Part shown: positions 14,167-21,425 of the stretch, one piece after another
Layout of the letters: each line of letters opens with the position of its first letter
How positions within the stretch are numbered: position 1 is the stretch's first letter
From: CAZWTD01 sp964637345
Lineage (GTDB): Bacteria; Patescibacteriota; Patescibacteriia; HK-STAS-PATE-3
Assembly (NCBI GenBank): GCA_964637345.1
Contig: CAZWTD010000013.1
Coordinates: 1 to 32,281 of the forward strand
Reading direction: 5' to 3'
DNA: 32,281 nt
Notes under the pieces: generated by a model
Told to the model about the DNA's origin: nothing
Databases searched by the model: none
Seen by the model: the letters and a program-made list of their open reading frames with translations, nothing else
Position numbers and translations under genes: made by a program

Positions 14167-15489
14167 ATGCTTTCTCCCGAGAAATACGATCTCGTCGTCT
14201 ATCGCCCTTACCCGCCCTTGCTTGCCGGCTTTATCTATCACGGGTATCTTCGGCCTGGAGAATTCCGGCCTTTTCTCGGTCGGTCCTTCCTTTATCATAA
14301 CTCGGTTGGAATCGACGGTGATTGGCATTACCCGAGCGCGCAACAGAAGACGCTATCGCGCTTAACGTATTCAGCCTGGAGGAAGCCAAAGCAGTTTCGC
14401 TGGGTTGTCCGGCGATTTCGCGAACGTGAACGAGATCTCCTTCGGGCAGGGAAGAGTGTAAATTATCAACGTTACGTCGAAGCATTTGAACGCTATATGC
14501 CTGCTTTGGCGATGACCTACGTGTTTGAAAAAGATCTTGAACGCGATGTTCGACTCGCTCTTCGAAAGCAGTGTTCTCTGGCCGAGACTGATCAACTCAT
14601 GCACGACCTGAATATTCCGCTTGAAGATAATTATCAGCGCAAAGAGAAATTCGATTTAGCGAAAGCGAAAGATATTCGCGCTCATGCCCGCCGCTACGCT
14701 TGGCTCCTGGCTCGCTATGGTGGGCGCAAAACCTATAGCGCTGAGATGGCTTCGCGGAAACGCCGTTCAAAAGCCTTTCTCGAAGAGATTGCTGGTTATC
14801 GAGAGCAGGTACTCTTGACCAAGAGAGCAATCAAAAAAGCCAAGTCTTGTCTTGATGCTCGCGGGAAGCACCTCATTGACGTGATGCAATTTATTATTTT
14901 CTATCGGACGCAACGAACGGATGTGATGAATCGGAGCGCCTATGAGTTTTATCCTGGCTTTGTGAAAAAGGGGAAAGAGCTTGGGGTTTCATATCACGAC
15001 CTTCTCTATATGACGCCTGATGAGGTTAAACATCATGAGATTCGCCGTGGTGAACTTGCTCAGCGGAAGAAGGGTTTTGCGCTTCTCATTGATGATGGTG
15101 TCGTCCGTATTGCTGACACGAAAGAGTATCGAAAGCTCCGTACGGCGTTCCAAACCGATTTGACTCAGGAGCAGCTCCTTCAAGGAAGCGTGGCTTCGCC
15201 CGGCTTAGTCCAAGGTGTGGCGAAAATTGTTCTTCAAGCCCGTGATTTAGGAAAGGTCCGTCCGGGGGATATTCTTGTCGCAACCATGACCACGCCAAAC
15301 TTTATTCCGGCCATGCAGCGCGCTGTTGGTTTTGTGACGAATGAAGGAGGGATCACTTGTCACGCAGCCATTATTGCGCGCGAGCTGAAAAAGCCCTGTG
15401 TCATCGGGACGAAGATCGCGACGAAGGTCCTGAAAGACGGCGACCGCGTGGAAGTGGATGCAACACGAGGAATTGTGAAAAAATTATGA
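14167..15489 (+). CDS. Second protein with C-terminal PEP-utilising swivelling His domain
   Basis: The start is two bases after the previous stop, so the pair is cotranscribed. The 440-residue protein ends in a mobile His domain that closely resembles its neighbour's: GSVASPGLVQGVAKIV from 340, GDILVATMTTPNFIPAMQRA, GGITCHAAIIARELKKPCVIGT with His399, and a KVLKDGDRVEVDAT ending shared with the first protein. The N-terminal 330 residues are helical and charged (ARRYAWLLARYGGRKTYSAEM, a KRAIKKAKSCLDARGKHLIDVMQFI stretch, SYHDLLYMTPDEVKHHE) and differ from the first protein, so each may bind a different substrate or partner. No ATP-grasp or PEP barrel is present. The substrate is unknown; comparison to the rifampin-binding helical domain is only by architecture. 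Confidence 0.75.
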   Translation: MLSPEKYDLVVYRPYPPLLAGFIYHGYLRPGEFRPFLGRSFLYHNSVGIDGDWHYPSAQQKTLSRLTYSAWRKPKQFRWVVRRFRERERDLLRAGKSVNYQRYVEAFERYMPALAMTYVFEKDLERDVRLALRKQCSLAETDQLMHDLNIPLEDNYQRKEKFDLAKAKDIRAHARRYAWLLARYGGRKTYSAEMASRKRRSKAFLEEIAGYREQVLLTKRAIKKAKSCLDARGKHLIDVMQFIIFYRTQRTDVMNRSAYEFYPGFVKKGKELGVSYHDLLYMTPDEVKHHEIRRGELAQRKKGFALLIDDGVVRIADTKEYRKLRTAFQTDLTQEQLLQGSVASPGLVQGVAKIVLQARDLGKVRPGDILVATMTTPNFIPAMQRAVGFVTNEGGITCHAAIIARELKKPCVIGTKIATKVLKDGDRVEVDATRGIVKKL

Positions 15490-15584
15490 ACACGCTCACC
15501 CATTGGAGGCTTGTCCCCGCGCAGACGGGGATTGATGCAAATACAGGAGTTGTGAGGAAGCTGTCATAGGAGAAAGTTTTTCTG

Positions 15585-17000
15585 ATGACAAAAGACGAAG
15601 CGATCAGAGAACTCGAACGCGGCATCCGGACCTACGCCCCGGTCGTTGCGGAGTTTTTTCACCGGACAGAAACCTTGCCGGAGTATAGTCGTGCTCTTCG
15701 AAATTTTGCCGTTGATCCGATTCATACTGAGCGCCAGTCCCTTGTCGCAAGTAGCATTACCCATTTTGTCAAAAGGCTTCATGGGGTCGAGGTTACGGTT
15801 GCATCGCCCTTCGCGACGAACATTGTTGATCATCACGCGATCTTGAATCATCCGATCTTGACTGCAACGAACATCGTGGCGAATGCCGACCGGCTCATCA
15901 ATCAAGCGACACAATCCAATCCGATTATTGTCCTTTCGAGTTCGGTCGTTCCGCCGAATAACTTTTTTAATCGGAACGGGTTTCAGTTTCACGGTCGCAA
16001 AATTGCGCTTTTCTCGAACAGTGAAAGCCACCAAGCGAGCTGCTGGATTCCGAAGCGGAAACTCGGCTTTCTCGATCGGCTGAAGACGATTGGAACCTGG
16101 GCTCAATGGTCGGACGCTGATCGCGCCTTTCTCGAAAACGTTGAGCGCGAGTTGTACGAAATGAATGACGCGAGAGCAGAATCATACAGCGACCAAGTAA
16201 GTCTCGTGAACGCGTTTTTTTGGAAACAGCTTTTTGCCCCTGGTCTTCGGGCAATGCTTCCGTCACTCTATTACGTCCCGCAAGAGACGCTCCTCCGCGA
16301 ACGCATCTCTGAAGCAATTGCGGAAAACACGCCGCTCGGCCGCGTTCTCTTCAACCGAAAGCCTCGGGAAAAAGCGCTCAATGCTTTTCGGGGCCTTGTT
16401 GGCTGCTGGGACGAGGTGGCGCAGAAAGGAACCCATTTCTTTTGGCGGCGGACAGAATCGAATGAGGTTGAGCGATTACTCCTCGAGGGAGACGTGTTAA
16501 CTAATGGTAAGGGCTTTACGCTTCCTTTGACTCGCGAGGCGATTGTCGAGGCAGTCCGCTCGGATACAATCCTCCCCAGCCTTTTTGTCATTTTTGGGTA
16601 TCTCGTTTTTACCTGTGGCGTTCGTCCGCTTGTCGGTCACGGTTCAAGCACCTACCTAACACGCATGAAGGACGCCTGGGTGGCGGTACTTGATGGAGAG
16701 GATGCCGCTGAGCGGGATCGGATTTCGCTTGTCGATACGAAGGGGCTCATCGGCGGGCAGCTTCTCACCTTCCGGCGAGACGCTGAAGGACGAATTGTGA
16801 ACCAGTATGCGTTTGATGTGATTGCTGCTGGCGGTTTAACGAAAGACTATCTTGAGCATTTGTTCGCTATGCCCTTTAGCGATTTACTAAAACCAGCCCT
16901 GCTTGAAATCTATGAGAGCTATGTTCCGGTTCAGGAGCGGAAAGAACTCGGACTTGAACCGGACGATCTCATGGACAAGGCGTTTGACTGGGTAAAATAG
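15585..17000 (+). CDS. Protein of unknown function (471 aa)
   Basis: I recognise no family. The protein is soluble, with no signal peptide and no clear membrane anchor. Mixed segments include an early HGVEVTVASPFATNIVDHHAILNHPILTATNIVANAD block with several His, NPIIVLSSSVVPPNNFFNRNGFQFHGRKIALFSNS, and a late FVIFGYLVFTCGVRPLVGHGSSTYLTRMKDAW region. The repeated appearance of strands followed by polar turns suggests an enzyme-like fold. It is 95 bases after the swivelling-domain pair with no obvious terminator between, so it may belong to the same operon. GGAG lies 12 bases before the ATG, a slightly long spacing. A strong terminator follows. It could be the acceptor enzyme of the phosphotransfer pair, but nothing in the sequence proves that. 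Confidence 0.7.
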   Translation: MTKDEAIRELERGIRTYAPVVAEFFHRTETLPEYSRALRNFAVDPIHTERQSLVASSITHFVKRLHGVEVTVASPFATNIVDHHAILNHPILTATNIVANADRLINQATQSNPIIVLSSSVVPPNNFFNRNGFQFHGRKIALFSNSESHQASCWIPKRKLGFLDRLKTIGTWAQWSDADRAFLENVERELYEMNDARAESYSDQVSLVNAFFWKQLFAPGLRAMLPSLYYVPQETLLRERISEAIAENTPLGRVLFNRKPREKALNAFRGLVGCWDEVAQKGTHFFWRRTESNEVERLLLEGDVLTNGKGFTLPLTREAIVEAVRSDTILPSLFVIFGYLVFTCGVRPLVGHGSSTYLTRMKDAWVAVLDGEDAAERDRISLVDTKGLIGGQLLTFRRDAEGRIVNQYAFDVIAAGGLTKDYLEHLFAMPFSDLLKPALLEIYESYVPVQERKELGLEPDDLMDKAFDWVK

Positions 17001-17004
17001 GAAG

Positions 17005-17040
17005 AAGCCGGTCGTCTGCAGAGCAGAGACCGGCTTTGGT
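17005..17040 (+). terminator. Intrinsic terminator of the 12587-17000 genes
   Basis: Stem AAGCCGGTC/GACCGGCTT (9 bp) with the inner pairing TCTGC/GCAGA, followed by TTTGGTTGT. Confidence 0.75.
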
Positions 17041-17053
17041 TGTGCAATGTTCC

Positions 17054-17081
17054 GTAGTCGAAGCAGGGACGCTTCGACTAC
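17054..17081. repeat. Solitary REP-like hairpin
   Basis: Perfect 11-bp palindrome GTAGTCGAAGC/GCTTCGACTAC around AGGGAC. The loop core GGGAC(G) is the same as in the hairpins around and inside the transposase gene at 17973, and GTAG is the tetranucleotide found at the foot of E. coli REPs. It overlaps the stop of the phosphatase gene and could end its transcript. Confidence 0.55.
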
Positions 17082-17689
17082 ACGTCGTCGGGGCGACGGA
17101 AGACCTCCGAGGAGATCATCGTGACCACGAGGGTCTCGGTGTCGACCTCCATCACGTAGGAGACCCCGTCCGCCTCGCGGAGGCGGGGCGTCGAGGTGGG
17201 ATCGAGGCAGGCGAGCTCGGCCGTCGGGCTATGCGAGCCGACGAGAATTCGCAGGTCGCAGTCCGGGGTCGGGTGAAGCGCGTAGTAGATCGCCCACTTT
17301 TCGAGCGTCCCGAGGAAGCGTCCCCGGATGGCGTAGGCGGGTCCACCCCAGGCATCGAGCCAGAGTTGGACCGTCTCCTCGGCGCCGCCGGCGATCAGGT
17401 CCCTGACCCGATTCATCGCGTCCCCGATCGGATAGCGCGGGTCCTCGGCCCAGGCGTACCCGAAGCCGGGTTCCTTTGGCACATCGATCACGCCGTGATC
17501 GATGGCCATGAGCGCTTCCTGCACAGTGGTCAGGGCTCGCGCCATGCCACTGTAGAAGGCCGCGATGTAGTGACGTCCTGCCAGGTTGGCCCTGGCGGAA
17601 GTGATGACCTGCTCAACGCCGGTGGACGTGAGCTGGTCGCCGTCCTTGAGCCCGTGACGCAATACGTCAAAGATCACTTGAACCTTCAT
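17078..17689 (-). CDS. Histidine phosphatase (phosphoglycerate mutase-like) superfamily protein
   Basis: The 203-residue protein keeps the superfamily's landmarks: VLRHGLKDGDQLTSTG near the N-terminus with the RHG catalytic His, FYSGMARALTTVQEAL for the second Arg, and RILVGSHSPTAELA with the second catalytic His. The family transfers phosphate from small metabolites or proteins through a phospho-His; the substrate here cannot be told. The start at ATG 17689 is supported by GGGAGGAA seven bases upstream. The leader is about 98 bases, and the Shine-Dalgarno lies in the loop of a small hairpin (CGTGCG/CGCACG, 17690-17716). It is a one-gene unit, and its base composition is somewhat more GC-rich than the flanking genes, similar to the ACP and receiver-like genes. 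Confidence 0.75.
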   Translation of the reverse strand: MKVQVIFDVLRHGLKDGDQLTSTGVEQVITSARANLAGRHYIAAFYSGMARALTTVQEALMAIDHGVIDVPKEPGFGYAWAEDPRYPIGDAMNRVRDLIAGGAEETVQLWLDAWGGPAYAIRGRFLGTLEKWAIYYALHPTPDCDLRILVGSHSPTAELACLDPTSTPRLREADGVSYVMEVDTETLVVTMISSEVFRRPDDV

Positions 17690-17793
17690 CGTGCGATTCC
17701 TCCCATAGTTCGCACGCCACCTCCGATTCGAAACGAGCCTATCTCGTCCCGACTTGTCGAAGATCGTTCAGCCTATTGCTAGGTTGACCGAAT

Positions 17794-17822
17794 ACGATAG
17801 CATGAAAAGCAAAAAATGTCAA
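17794..17822 (-). promoter_or_regulatory. Promoter of the histidine phosphatase gene
   Basis: On the - strand TTGACA (17822-17817), 17 bases, then TATCGT (17799-17794) preceded by TGC, an extended -10. The predicted start is near 17787. Confidence 0.7.
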
Positions 17823-17836
17823 GAGCTTGGATGCCA

Positions 17837-17920
17837 AAGTCGGGACACCCAAGGCAGAGACGCCTCGGGTATGTGTATAAAAAACCATAGGCGGGGCGTC
17901 CCGGCCCCGCCGTTGGATGG
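17837..17920. repeat. REP-like hairpin cluster upstream of the transposase
   Basis: Two stem-loops: ACCCAAGGC/GCCTCGGGT around AGAGAC (17847-17870, one mismatch), and GGCGGGGC/GCCCCGCC around GTCCCG (17890-17911). The stretch 17887-17920 recurs inside the transposase gene at 18339-18372 with one base different out of 34. AAGTCGGGAC at 17837 is also inverted at 17746-17755. Confidence 0.75.
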
Positions 17921-17972
17921 ATTTTCGGGTATGGCAAAGAATCAATAGGCGTGGTACAAGAGGGGCGGCAAA

Positions 17973-18530
17973 ATGGTGGCGGCGGAGAAGGGAATGGCCA
18001 GGATTCGGAGATTGAAGAACGTTGAGCGGCCGCTGTATTTCGTGACGACGAATACGTTTCGGCGGAAGCGGTGGTTTTTGGATGCGGGGAATGCGAGAAT
18101 TGTTGTAAGGACCTTGGAGTATTTATCTTCGAAAAGGCAAATCGATCTGATTGCCTACGTCATCATGCCGGATCACCTTCATTTGTTATTTGAGATTCTC
18201 GACGGGAAAACAATTTCAGAGACGATGCATTCGTTAAAGAGTTTTGTTGCGAAAGAAATGTGGAAGCTCCGCCAAGGCCGGGACGCCTCCCAACCCCGCC
18301 AAGGCCGGGACGCCTTGGCTATAGGTAACCCCAAACGCATAGGCGGGGCGTCTCGGCCCCGCCGTTGGATGGAGAAGGTATGGCAAGACTCATTCTACGA
18401 TCACGTCATCATGGACGAGCGCGATCTTTGGACGCACGTCGAGTACATTAAACGCAACCCGATTAAAGCGGGCCTGGTCCCTCGACATGAAGATTACCCT
18501 TGGCTTTTTTCTCGGACGAGCTCCTCGTAG
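17973..18530 (+). CDS. REP-associated tyrosine transposase (RAYT, Y1/HUH family) with an internal REP insertion
   Basis: The 185-residue protein matches the IS200-like Y1 transposases that process REP hairpins: RPLYFVTTNTFRRKRWFLD, the HUH motif in AYVIMPDHLHLLFE (His68, His70), HSLKSFVAKEMWKL, then KVWQDSFYDHVIMDERDLWTHVEYIKRNPIKAGLVP; Tyr142 is the likely nucleophile. Between residues about 99 and 133 there is an extra Arg/Gly/Pro-rich segment (RQGRDASQPRQGRDAL and on to RPRRW). It is encoded by REP-like hairpins (18272-18372), including a near-copy of the upstream element. The insertion stays in frame. GAGGGG lies eight bases before the ATG. The gene end overlaps the convergent glycosyltransferase gene by 37 bases. 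Whether the enzyme still works is unknown. Confidence 0.85.
   Translation: MVAAEKGMARIRRLKNVERPLYFVTTNTFRRKRWFLDAGNARIVVRTLEYLSSKRQIDLIAYVIMPDHLHLLFEILDGKTISETMHSLKSFVAKEMWKLRQGRDASQPRQGRDALAIGNPKRIGGASRPRRWMEKVWQDSFYDHVIMDERDLWTHVEYIKRNPIKAGLVPRHEDYPWLFSRTSSS
18272..18372. repeat. REP-like elements inserted inside the transposase gene
   Basis: Contains CCAAGGCCGGGACGCCT twice (18272 and 18299; the second forms a perfect CCAAGGC/GCCTTGG hairpin), then the 34-base unit at 18339-18372 shared with 17887-17920. The insert adds about 35 codons and no stop. Confidence 0.8.
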
Positions 18531-19732
18531 AGCGCAGTAATTCGTTCGAGGTAGAGCTCAAGACGGAACTCTTCAGCCTTCAGGAGATTCTTCTTTCCCA
18601 TTCGTTCGACGAGAGCTGGATCGTTCCAAAGTTTTTCGACCGCCTGGGCCAGCGCACTTGGGTTCTTCGGCTCGACGGTGAACCCGTTCTCTCCTTCCTG
18701 GATGAGTTCAGGGAGGGCGCCGATCCGCGACGCAATGACCGGCTTTCCGAAACGGAAGGCTTCGAGGATCGTGAGGGGCTGGTTCTCGTACCAAATAGAG
18801 GGGACAAGGATGCAGCGCGCATGACGGATGAGCGCATCGAGTTCGGCTCCGCTTTTATAGCCGGTAAAAGTGACGTTGTGGAGTTGGGCAGATGCGGTCA
18901 GCTCCCGGAGACGATCTTCGTCCGGTCCGGTCCCGACGATTTTCAAAGGGATATTCGGCAGCTGCTTCCATGCCTCAAGAAGAAGCTCGCCACCCTTCTC
19001 TTCCGAAAGCCTGCCGAAGAAGAGCGCGTAGTCTCCGAGGCTTGTCTGATCGTTCGACTCTAGATTCGCTGCTGCTGCGAAGTTCGGGATGACCTCGACC
19101 CGCCTTGCCGGAACTCCATAGTCGCGGAGCTTCTCGGCGAGAAATCGGCTCGGGCTGACAAAAGCGTCGACCGTATTCACGTAGAGTCCGAGCCGTTCGT
19201 GGATCCAGGCCTCAACCGCACAGGCAAATGAGCCGAGCCGCGAGTGTTTCACGCAGCGATGTCCGACGGCACGAAAGAAACGATCCGGCTTCGTGATTTC
19301 ACAAACGCGGCCGTCATGGTAGAGCAGGTAGTTCGGCGCGAGGAGCTTGAAGTCGTGCAGGGTCATGACAACCGGGATATGGCGCTTCTTCGCTTCGAGT
19401 AAAATTGAGGGGGAAAGTTGGTGATAGAGGTTATGGACGTGAATGAGATCCGGCTTCCGTCGATCAAGGAGCGCGCCGAATTTCCGCTTCGCTTCAAAGG
19501 AAAAGAGCATTCGCCCGAAGCCTCGGAGCTTTTCAGCGGAGGATTTCGGATGTTCGAAATCGAGGAAGGAAACGAACAGATCGTCGTCCGCCCAGGCCGG
19601 ATTGTTCGGATGATGCATGCCAAAAAGACTCACCTCGTGTCCGGCATTCTTAAGAAGCTCGGCTAGGTCAAGACAGTGACGATCGGCGCCACCTTTTCGG
19701 AAGAGGAATTTATTGACGAGGAGAATACGCAT
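18494..19732 (-). CDS. Glycosyltransferase family 4
   Basis: The 412-residue protein is a GT-B retaining transferase, typically moving a sugar from a nucleotide donor onto a growing surface glycan on the cytoplasmic side. The N-terminal domain opens with MRILLVNKFLFRKGGADRHCLDLAELLKNAGHEVSLFGM, the glycine loop of GT4. The C-terminal donor domain has ALFFGRLSEEKGGELLLEAW, LKIVGTGPDEDRLREL and the EX7E-type motif ENQPLTILEAFRFGKPVIAS, then GxxPELIQEGENGFTVEP. It starts 18 bases after the polymerase-like gene upstream on the same strand and is cotranscribed with it. No Shine-Dalgarno is evident. The 3' end overlaps the convergent transposase gene, which hints at an insertion close to the gene end. 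Confidence 0.92.
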   Translation of the reverse strand: MRILLVNKFLFRKGGADRHCLDLAELLKNAGHEVSLFGMHHPNNPAWADDDLFVSFLDFEHPKSSAEKLRGFGRMLFSFEAKRKFGALLDRRKPDLIHVHNLYHQLSPSILLEAKKRHIPVVMTLHDFKLLAPNYLLYHDGRVCEITKPDRFFRAVGHRCVKHSRLGSFACAVEAWIHERLGLYVNTVDAFVSPSRFLAEKLRDYGVPARRVEVIPNFAAAANLESNDQTSLGDYALFFGRLSEEKGGELLLEAWKQLPNIPLKIVGTGPDEDRLRELTASAQLHNVTFTGYKSGAELDALIRHARCILVPSIWYENQPLTILEAFRFGKPVIASRIGALPELIQEGENGFTVEPKNPSALAQAVEKLWNDPALVERMGKKNLLKAEEFRLELYLERITALYEELVREKSQG

Positions 19733-19750
19733 AAGAAAAGTTCGAAGCGC

Positions 19751-21319
19751 TTAATTTCGAATTTCGAAATCCGATAAAGCTCCGCCCGGTGCTTTCTTTG
19801 TTTCTTCGCGGGTCGCTACAAATAGCAAGGCGGGGATCAGCCAGAGGTAAATACCGAGCGTTCGAACTTCAAAATGGGTTCCGAGGCCGGCCTGGAAACT
19901 GGCAGCGAGGAGCGCGCCGAGGAATCCGAGGGCTGCCCCGCCGAGGAGTCGATCTTTTTCTTCACGGTAGCTTCGGTAGGCAAAACGCGCCAGACTGAGG
20001 AAGATGAGGAGGAAGAGGCTTATTCCGACGATGCCAGTTTCTCCGAGCAGCGAAAGCCAGTTGTTGTCGATTTGGCCGGTTGTGCCGTAGATGCCGAAGG
20101 GGATGCCGAGCTGCTCGTAGACCGTATGATTCCCGAGCGCGGCGACGGCTCCTCCGCCGTATTGGCCAGGACCAAAGCCGAAGATCGGCGAGGCCGGAAC
20201 GACAGTCGTAAAGGTCGTGACAATAAAGTAGACGCGGCCGAGTCCGTAATACTCACTTCGCCAGCGTTCGTAGGAGAAGGCTTCATAGAATCGATTGAGC
20301 AGTGAGGTATTCGGTTGGTCAATGAGCGTGTTTACAGACAGCGAAGTAATAAAGGGATAGAGAACGAGAACGCCGACGATGATGAGCGTTGCGAGGAGAA
20401 TAACTCGGTTGCGTTTTAACGGGACCGCGATCAAAAAGGCGCCAATCGCAAATCCAAACCAGGCGGCGCGTGAGTAGGTCAGAAGAAGCGCGGCCAGCCC
20501 GAGAAGAAGCACGATAAGAAGTCGGCGTTTCATGATTCGGTTGCGGAGTTCGTAGAGAACGCCCAGCCCGATCAACAGAAAGAAGGAGAGGAACATCCCC
20601 AGTTGGTCGTAGCGGCCGAGCGTGGCGGTAATGCGCTGTCCGCTTTCCCAGTACTGATCAGTTCCCGGCGTAAGGAGGAGGCTGCCATAGAGCCGCGTTT
20701 CGCTTGGAATGAGAAAGGCGTCAGCTGACGACCCGATGATTGACTGACTGAGCCCGACAAATGATTCAAGCGCGAGAAGAATGAAAAGCGCCCAGAGGAG
20801 TTTTTTTACGAAAGCTTTTTTAATTGGAAGGTTTACGGCCGCGAGTCCGAGGAGCGGGAAGCGCAGCATTTGCCGAAGCCCGAGCAGCGCGGTAAGACTC
20901 GGGACATGATTGGCCAGCGCCGAAATTCCAGCCCACGCGATAAAGGCGATCAGCCAGAAGCCTGTTGGTCCGAGTGACGGGTTTGTTTTCGTCCGAAGGC
21001 GGTAGACGAGCGCCGCAGCGAGGAGAAGGTAAATGAGCGCTTCGCTGCCGTATCGAGCGTAAACGTAAAAATCGTCCGAAATATACTTCAACACAAAAGG
21101 CTCAAGAGGAACGTAGAGCGCAAGAGCTCCGATGATGAGCTGCGGTCGTGTCAGCGCGAGAAAAACCAAGAGCGCGCCAAAAAGGAGCGCCATGCCGGCT
21201 GCGCTTGAGCCCGAGGCCGTTGCGAGAATGCCGATAACGCCAAATCCACCCAGGATGAGGAGGGTCCGTCGCGGCTGTCGCAAAAACAGGCGGTGAAGAT
21301 CAGGAAAAAGTGTATCCAT
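19751..21319 (-). CDS. O-antigen polymerase/ligase-like membrane protein (Wzy/WaaL)
   Basis: The 522-residue protein has about 12 hydrophobic segments and one long outside loop (about residues 350-430, with FGFGPGQYGGGAVAALGNHTVYEQLG), the usual plan of Wzy polymerases and WaaL ligases, which join glycan units outside the membrane. Typical pieces are YSRAAWFGFAIGAFLIAVP and DNNWLSLLGETGIVGISLFLLIFLSL. I chose the ATG at 21319, directly before the first helix region, because the reading frame further upstream crosses the promoter. It is the first gene of a two-gene unit with the GT4. Sequence cannot distinguish polymerase from ligase. It is one of three such proteins in this window. Confidence 0.8.
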   Translation of the reverse strand: MDTLFPDLHRLFLRQPRRTLLILGGFGVIGILATASGSSAAGMALLFGALLVFLALTRPQLIIGALALYVPLEPFVLKYISDDFYVYARYGSEALIYLLLAAALVYRLRTKTNPSLGPTGFWLIAFIAWAGISALANHVPSLTALLGLRQMLRFPLLGLAAVNLPIKKAFVKKLLWALFILLALESFVGLSQSIIGSSADAFLIPSETRLYGSLLLTPGTDQYWESGQRITATLGRYDQLGMFLSFFLLIGLGVLYELRNRIMKRRLLIVLLLGLAALLLTYSRAAWFGFAIGAFLIAVPLKRNRVILLATLIIVGVLVLYPFITSLSVNTLIDQPNTSLLNRFYEAFSYERWRSEYYGLGRVYFIVTTFTTVVPASPIFGFGPGQYGGGAVAALGNHTVYEQLGIPFGIYGTTGQIDNNWLSLLGETGIVGISLFLLIFLSLARFAYRSYREEKDRLLGGAALGFLGALLAASFQAGLGTHFEVRTLGIYLWLIPALLFVATREETKKAPGGALSDFEIRN

Positions 21320-21331
21320 AGAAAACGAATG

Positions 21332-21360
21332 AGCATACCCGAAGTAGGCATTTTTGTCAA
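21332..21360 (-). promoter_or_regulatory. Promoter of the polymerase-GT4 unit
   Basis: On the - strand TTGACA (21360-21355), 17 bases, TATGCT (21337-21332). The predicted start, near 21325, leaves only about six bases before the ATG, so there is practically no leader. Confidence 0.7.
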
Positions 21361-21381
21361 GCTTCTCTGTGAAAGGAAAAA

Positions 21382-21403
21382 CGCCGTACGCATGCGCACG
21401 GCG
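21382..21403 (-). terminator. Intrinsic terminator of the ketosynthase gene
   Basis: Stem CGCCGT/ACGGCG around the palindrome CGCATGCG, followed on the - strand by TTTTTCCTTT. Confidence 0.8.
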
Positions 21404-21425
21404 CTTCCCTCCTGAATGAGCGACG

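Noticed and set aside
15511..15537. CRISPR repeat (type I-E-like sequence)
   Set aside because: One copy only, no spacer-repeat periodicity around it and no cas gene in the window.
17036..17782. 248-codon open frame on the + strand
   Set aside because: Antisense to the histidine phosphatase with its RHG motif; it also runs through the REP-like hairpin.
17973..18530. Frameshifted or dead transposase
   Set aside because: The frame is open through the REP insertion, and the HUH and C-terminal motifs remain; activity is unproven but there is no sign of frameshift.
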